From Prochlorococcus sp. AG-355-N16 (lineage in GTDB: Bacteria > Cyanobacteriota > Cyanobacteriia > PCC-6307 > Cyanobiaceae), in assembly GCA_003278545.1 (NCBI GenBank), contig QCEF01000004.1, positions 91,194 through 155,193 on the forward strand: 64,000 nucleotides of DNA, given 5' to 3'. Below, one piece after another: positions 61,301 to 64,000 of the stretch. Position numbers and translations under genes: made by a program. The notes under the pieces were generated by a model. It was not told where the DNA came from and ran no database searches. It was given only the letters and a program-made list of their open reading frames with translations. Each line of letters begins with the position of its first letter. Within the stretch, counting starts at the first letter, position 1.

Positions 61301-61892
61301 CATCGAAATTAGCTATAAAATCTTTATATCGTTTTTTCAATAAAGAGTACCAATTCCAATATTTTTTAGTTTCAAATTTTGCAAAATTCTTTCCTCCAAG
61401 ATAAAGTTCAAAGTAATTTGCTTTAATACCCTGAATAGATTCCAGCAAATCGCAATATGCACAAGATTGAATAATGAAGGTTGTTTTAGATTTAGATGAA
61501 AGCTTGCATTCAATTGGAATATAAGACCAATCTCCTAATCTAGAAGGCTTATTAGTTCGCTTTAATACATCTGCTGACCCTTTAATCTCTGAATTTTTTA
61601 GAGATCCCTGATAGATATATGCGACTTTTTTTTTCATAGAATTTATTGTTTCTTTAAATCTTTGATTAGCTGGAAAATCTCCTATATTTACAATATTATT
61701 ATTTTCATCTGCAAGGCTTTCTAAAAGAATTCTTTCATGTCTTTCCCCATCCTTAATTAATTGCTTTTCTAATTCAGATTTTGGAGGGATTTTTCCAGTA
61801 AATCTTTTTCTTATTACTAACTCCTCAAGCTGAGCAGCAAGTTCTGAAATTGCGAATAAAGATATTTGAGTTGGAGTGATTATTCTTTGCAT
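58341..61892 (-). CDS. RecB-like nuclease / exonuclease-like / SF1 helicase fusion (TM0106-type)
   Basis: A 1183-aa multi-domain enzyme. Residues ~1-200: PD-(D/E)xK RecB/Cas4-like nuclease with H52, GSADVL (D108), IECK (E128, K130) and IQSCAYC. ~315-505: RNase H/DEDD-like exonuclease pattern IWFDMEGFHD, IYHYGNYEKDA and YNKDDC. ~790-1180: DNA2/UPF1-like helicase with Walker A LQGPPGTGKST (798-808), LLVIEEAGQM, GDQQQLSQ, TVDKFQGQE and RINVAISRAK. The order fits TIGR03491 TM0106 proteins fused to a helicase. It starts 13 bases after the DNA ligase, so joint action on DNA ends, in repair or defence, is likely (inference). Confidence 0.88.
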   Translation of the reverse strand: MQRIITPTQISLFAISELAAQLEELVIRKRFTGKIPPKSELEKQLIKDGERHERILLESLADENNNIVNIGDFPANQRFKETINSMKKKVAYIYQGSLKNSEIKGSADVLKRTNKPSRLGDWSYIPIECKLSSKSKTTFIIQSCAYCDLLESIQGIKANYFELYLGGKNFAKFETKKYWNWYSLLKKRYKDFIANFDEQIEPFLTPGDHGKWTDYVNEKLKTKRDLILVAGMTQSQRSKLIKNGIKTIDEFAALKSKNKIFISKKDTLRNLYQQSKVQVLPKLTDDRPNLEPRIWSELKKDNNNIKNILPLKNDGDIWFDMEGFHDSVTGIKLEYLFGACYSKNGKIKFEKWWAHDHQEEGESFEQWATWVEERRINYPELHIYHYGNYEKDAMRKLQQKHPNSNAVGVINNWLRDGLLIDLLPIVKNAIFLGEESYSIKKVEKLYREKRKTEITNAADSVVAYQRFLESGEKKELKESPLLQNIEKYNKDDCESTEELHRFLFNLKGQHKKINLFFENKIDKKISENKEPNAYDEINKISDILFTQIPKKLRNLDEENIINEPNHPLTHIGPLGISWKSQRVLSQLLRFHSNEAKALWWRYFDRKGADIFELEKDSECIHEAIFIDKKKDLIKNKELLLYNFKYEPSQNSKLQSDFLDGGLEMEIQQTGLSLNVQKLDDNKGIISFKKQDKKCERWKKENKEIKNFEIEDFPGLPINCSLFKRERDLGITLIDRLFPQAEAWIKDKETVPESLKNLLERRGNDEIVKLNTNLKNSNSGFAEQITEYIKNQTSTILALQGPPGTGKSTLIAEVIIGLALKDKRIAICANSHPAIDNLLIKIKEISNDKSIDLKVVKSDNSKSIERINKLNKYSISTIQSKKITKEMPIVGGTAWAHSTEESINNYDLLVIEEAGQMSLANTAVISRCAKSIILLGDQQQLSQPTKAEHQFGGGLSCLEYWINNKKVVPENLGIFLGKSWRMEPSITSIVSELFYEGKLKSNEKNNKNKLILTNPIQSSNGNYIPSQGFHFENVPHIGNSQSSKEEAIKIKEIVDKLYGSKYEYFSKSNIISGEITKKHILVIAPYNAQVNLLKKYLNDKARISTVDKFQGQEAPISIFSLTASSGHDAPRGLDFLLQPNRINVAISRAKCLSIVVGSNHLSSTLVKSIKDAELINTFCKISNI

Positions 61893-61905
61893 GTTTTTTA
61901 TAAGA

Positions 61906-63273
61906 TCAATCTTTTAATACCCAACCTTTTTTAATATTTGATTCTATTAAATTATTCGCAATTTTCTTTGCTTCTTCCATATTAATGGCTGTTTTTAATT
62001 TTTTATCAAGTGGTGACTTTCTCCCAGGACTATAGTCGGAATAAAAAACAATCCATTCAGGCCAGCTATCCCAAGTCTCAGATTTGAAAGTTTTCAATAT
62101 TATTATTTTCCTGATCGAAATTCCATTTTTAACATCTTTTGTCCAGACTTTTCTTTCTATTAATTTACTTTTTGGTAATTGAATTTGTTTTATTTTTTCT
62201 TCCAATTTCTTTGAATCTAAAAAAAATTCTATTTGGGATATTCTTACATCTGATTCATCGGCAAGTTTGTCATGTCTCTCACGAATTACTACAGGGTGGA
62301 TTAAGCTAACACATTCTGAAAGTGCGAGGGGTTGCCAAATATTATCTTTAAAATCTAAAACCATTCGCTTAATACTATTTGCGTTGCTATCTTCACACTG
62401 GATTTCAGTACTCTTTATCTCTAAAACTATTTCTGGCCTAACAAAACGATAAAGATTTCCGTCACTGCTTGAATGTCTGAATTTACTTTCACATTCAATA
62501 CTTACTAGCTTTTTATATAGATCTTCTTTTAAAGATCCTAAAAAATTGCCGCAGGCTCCAATTAATTGAATTTTATCGTCCTTTCTCTTTAATCCAAGTA
62601 AAACAGATCTTACTTTGCCTGATTCATTAACTTTATCTGTAAATCCAACTATCAATGCATCTATAGATATTGATGGCTTTACTTTATATATTATTTCACT
62701 CCCTGTACGAATAATTATCCCTTCAGCATTTTCTTTATTGACACATTTTTCGTAAAAATCTTTAATAGAATTTTTATCACTAATTTCTTCCGTCTCAATA
62801 ACTTTTAAATTACTTTTTGGTGTCTTAAAAATTGCTTGAAGTTCTTCTAATCTTTTTTCATAGTTTAAAGAAAGTATTTTGCCTTCAATTTTTACTAAAT
62901 CGAAAATAGCAAAAGATAAATTATTTAAGTCATTTTCAGAAATAGCTTTAGAAACATCACCAACTCTCTCTCTAGTTTCTTTTTTGATATGTAATTCACC
63001 TGCAACAATTAAATTTGTCACATTATAAGGCAAACAACCTCTTAGAGATTCTATTATTTTGCCTTCTTTTATAAATCTATCACCTTTAGCAAATAACGTT
63101 ACTCCCTCTTTATCGATGTGAGCCATCCATAACTCACCATCAATTTTTTTGCTAACAAAATTTTTCCCAGAGGTTACTGAGCTTATTTCATCAGGTTTTA
63201 ATGGGCGATATTTTGAAGCTACTGCGCATTTATATTGTTTTGCAATTGATTCGAAATTTATTACTTTTTTCAT
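61906..63273 (-). CDS. ATP-dependent DNA ligase-like protein with extra C-terminal region
   Basis: A 455-aa covalent nucleotidyltransferase. Motif I is KKIDGELW (K43), motif III AGELHI (91-96), IIIa FAIFDLV, motif IV EGIIIR (184-189) and motif V YKVK (196-199), followed by an OB-like part to about 330. The usual motif I arginine (K-x-D-G-x-R) is L48 here. The last ~120 residues (RKVWTKDVKNG, YSDYSPGRKSPLDKK, ESNIKKGW) are not typical of ligases. Cyanobacteria normally replicate with NAD-dependent LigA, so this is an accessory enzyme. Its ATG overlaps the upstream stop (ATGA). Confidence 0.85.
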   Translation of the reverse strand: MKKVINFESIAKQYKCAVASKYRPLKPDEISSVTSGKNFVSKKIDGELWMAHIDKEGVTLFAKGDRFIKEGKIIESLRGCLPYNVTNLIVAGELHIKKETRERVGDVSKAISENDLNNLSFAIFDLVKIEGKILSLNYEKRLEELQAIFKTPKSNLKVIETEEISDKNSIKDFYEKCVNKENAEGIIIRTGSEIIYKVKPSISIDALIVGFTDKVNESGKVRSVLLGLKRKDDKIQLIGACGNFLGSLKEDLYKKLVSIECESKFRHSSSDGNLYRFVRPEIVLEIKSTEIQCEDSNANSIKRMVLDFKDNIWQPLALSECVSLIHPVVIRERHDKLADESDVRISQIEFFLDSKKLEEKIKQIQLPKSKLIERKVWTKDVKNGISIRKIIILKTFKSETWDSWPEWIVFYSDYSPGRKSPLDKKLKTAINMEEAKKIANNLIESNIKKGWVLKD

Positions 63274-63965
63274 GAAGTTAATGTTTTAAGTTCTAAGTTA
63301 GCCAAACGCATTAATAATGCATACGAGTCATCTTTAACACGACCTTCAAGAAAAGCCCTCCAAGGTAATCCATTATTTTGAAAAATTAAGGGATCCCTTC
63401 CTTTCTCTCCACTTCCAACTAGCATCATTTCATCGTTTTCATCTAATTCCTTTGCAATATTAAAGAGAAATTCAAAAGTTAAACCATCTGAGTGCCAAAG
63501 TTGGAGAGTCCTGCTAAAAACAAATTTTCTTACAGCATCTTTTCTTTTTAATTTTAATTTGGTAAATCTTATTGGTAGTTCATCAGTTATATTTGATAAT
63601 TTATCTTCTGGGATTCTCCTCTCTTTTTCATAACCATCCTTGTCAAATATTAATTCAATCCAATTAGGTGCTGTTTTCATGATTTCATTTTTTTTATTTA
63701 TAAAAACAGTATTTGTTTTTTCAATAGGCCTACCAATTAACTCTGTATCCAATTCGGGGTCTTCATCTATTAATTTTTGAGGCAGCTTATCTTTATATCT
63801 CGATAAAAGACTTTCATAATCATTATTTTCTCCAGAGACCAAAAGCCTTTTTGAAAAAACTTTTTCTTTGCCAAAAGCTCTAAAAAAATTTTTGGGACAT
63901 TTTATTGGTACAAAATGTACGAATGTATTTTTTGAATTTGAATCTGATATGTGTATTTTTCTCAT
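63270..63965 (-). CDS. Unrecognised 231-aa protein in the ligase operon
   Basis: No family is recognised. The chain is soluble and charged, beginning MRKIHISDSNSKNTFVHFVP and containing CPKNFFRAFGKEKVFSKRLL, KLKLKRKDAVRKFVFSRTLQ and SGEKGRDPLIFQNNG. There is no membrane segment or clear catalytic motif. Many basic patches could bind nucleic acid. It overlaps the ligase by four bases and lies two bases after a gene cut by the window edge, so it is a fixed part of the operon, perhaps an adaptor or DNA-end factor (inference). Confidence 0.7.
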   Translation of the reverse strand: MRKIHISDSNSKNTFVHFVPIKCPKNFFRAFGKEKVFSKRLLVSGENNDYESLLSRYKDKLPQKLIDEDPELDTELIGRPIEKTNTVFINKKNEIMKTAPNWIELIFDKDGYEKERRIPEDKLSNITDELPIRFTKLKLKRKDAVRKFVFSRTLQLWHSDGLTFEFLFNIAKELDENDEMMLVGSGEKGRDPLIFQNNGLPWRAFLEGRVKDDSYALLMRLANLELKTLTS

Positions 63966-63967
63966 TT

Positions 63968-64000
63968 TTAAAACATTTCAAAATCTAATTCATCTTCATC
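63968..64000 (-). CDS. C-terminal end of a gene cut by the window edge
   Basis: Minus-strand bases encode the tail DEDELDFEMF followed by TAA, two bases before the 231-aa start. The acidic tip ending in a hydrophobic residue recalls, loosely, interaction tails of single-stranded DNA-binding proteins, but with ten residues no identification is possible. It shows the operon continues beyond 64000. Confidence 0.5.
   Translation of the reverse strand, partial: DEDELDFEMF

Noticed and set aside
61906-63273. NHEJ system (LigD/Ku)
   Set aside because: The ligase has no polymerase or phosphoesterase domain visible and no Ku gene is in the window.

Overview
The window is AT-rich chromosomal DNA from a marine picocyanobacterium, almost certainly a low-GC Prochlorococcus. 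The evidence is an alpha-carboxysome operon with form IA RuBisCO and a tandem-BMC CsoS1D, the chlN-chlB-chlL and por chlorophyll genes, psaM, a high-light-inducible (Hli) protein gene, the aar/ado alkane genes and very compact gene packing. Identification is by protein motifs and gene order only; no strain is claimed.

Layout. 1-868: dnaA, cut by the left edge. 1.0-6.9 kb: two sugar-transferase-like genes, a GNAT acetyltransferase, an ABC exporter, hisG, a glyoxalase II and ridA. 6.9-13.8 kb: a minus-strand carboxysome operon read csoS1-cbbL-cbbS-csoS2-csoSCA-csoS4A-csoS4B and probably a RuBisCO assembly factor, with hairpins between the RuBisCO genes and a duplicated leader element upstream of csoS1. 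14.2-15.5 kb: rdgB and csoS1D. 16-21.7 kb: both protochlorophyllide reductases (chlN, chlB, chlL dark-operative; por light-dependent) and psaM. 21.8-29.9 kb: lipoate ligase-like protein, site-2 protease, trpF, folE, and an accA-aar-ado block that links fatty acid supply to alkane synthesis. 29.9-47 kb: S1-domain and Tab2 RNA-binding proteins, a PgeF-like protein with a non-standard start, ilvB, hemH with a chlorophyll-binding tail, a core-located tyrosine recombinase, cobO, pyrH-frr, tal, an ftsL-like/ftsI pair, a CPBP protease and a double histidine-phosphatase protein.

47-64 kb is accessory in character: small orphan genes, an Hli gene, longer non-coding gaps, a tRNA-like remnant and three gene cassettes. 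(1) A complete type IIS restriction-modification system resembling Eco31I/Esp3I/Alw26I: HNH endonuclease, a circularly permuted C5-cytosine methyltransferase and an N6-adenine methyltransferase. (2) A tightly overlapping run of four small genes (35, 135, 57 and 59 aa). (3) A minus-strand operon running off the right edge: a gene truncated by the edge, an unrecognised 231-aa protein, an ATP-dependent DNA ligase with an atypical motif I and an extra C-terminal region, and a 1183-aa RecB-like nuclease/exonuclease-like/SF1 helicase fusion. Cassette 3 is the best candidate here for an undescribed DNA repair or defence system; its function is inferred, not shown.
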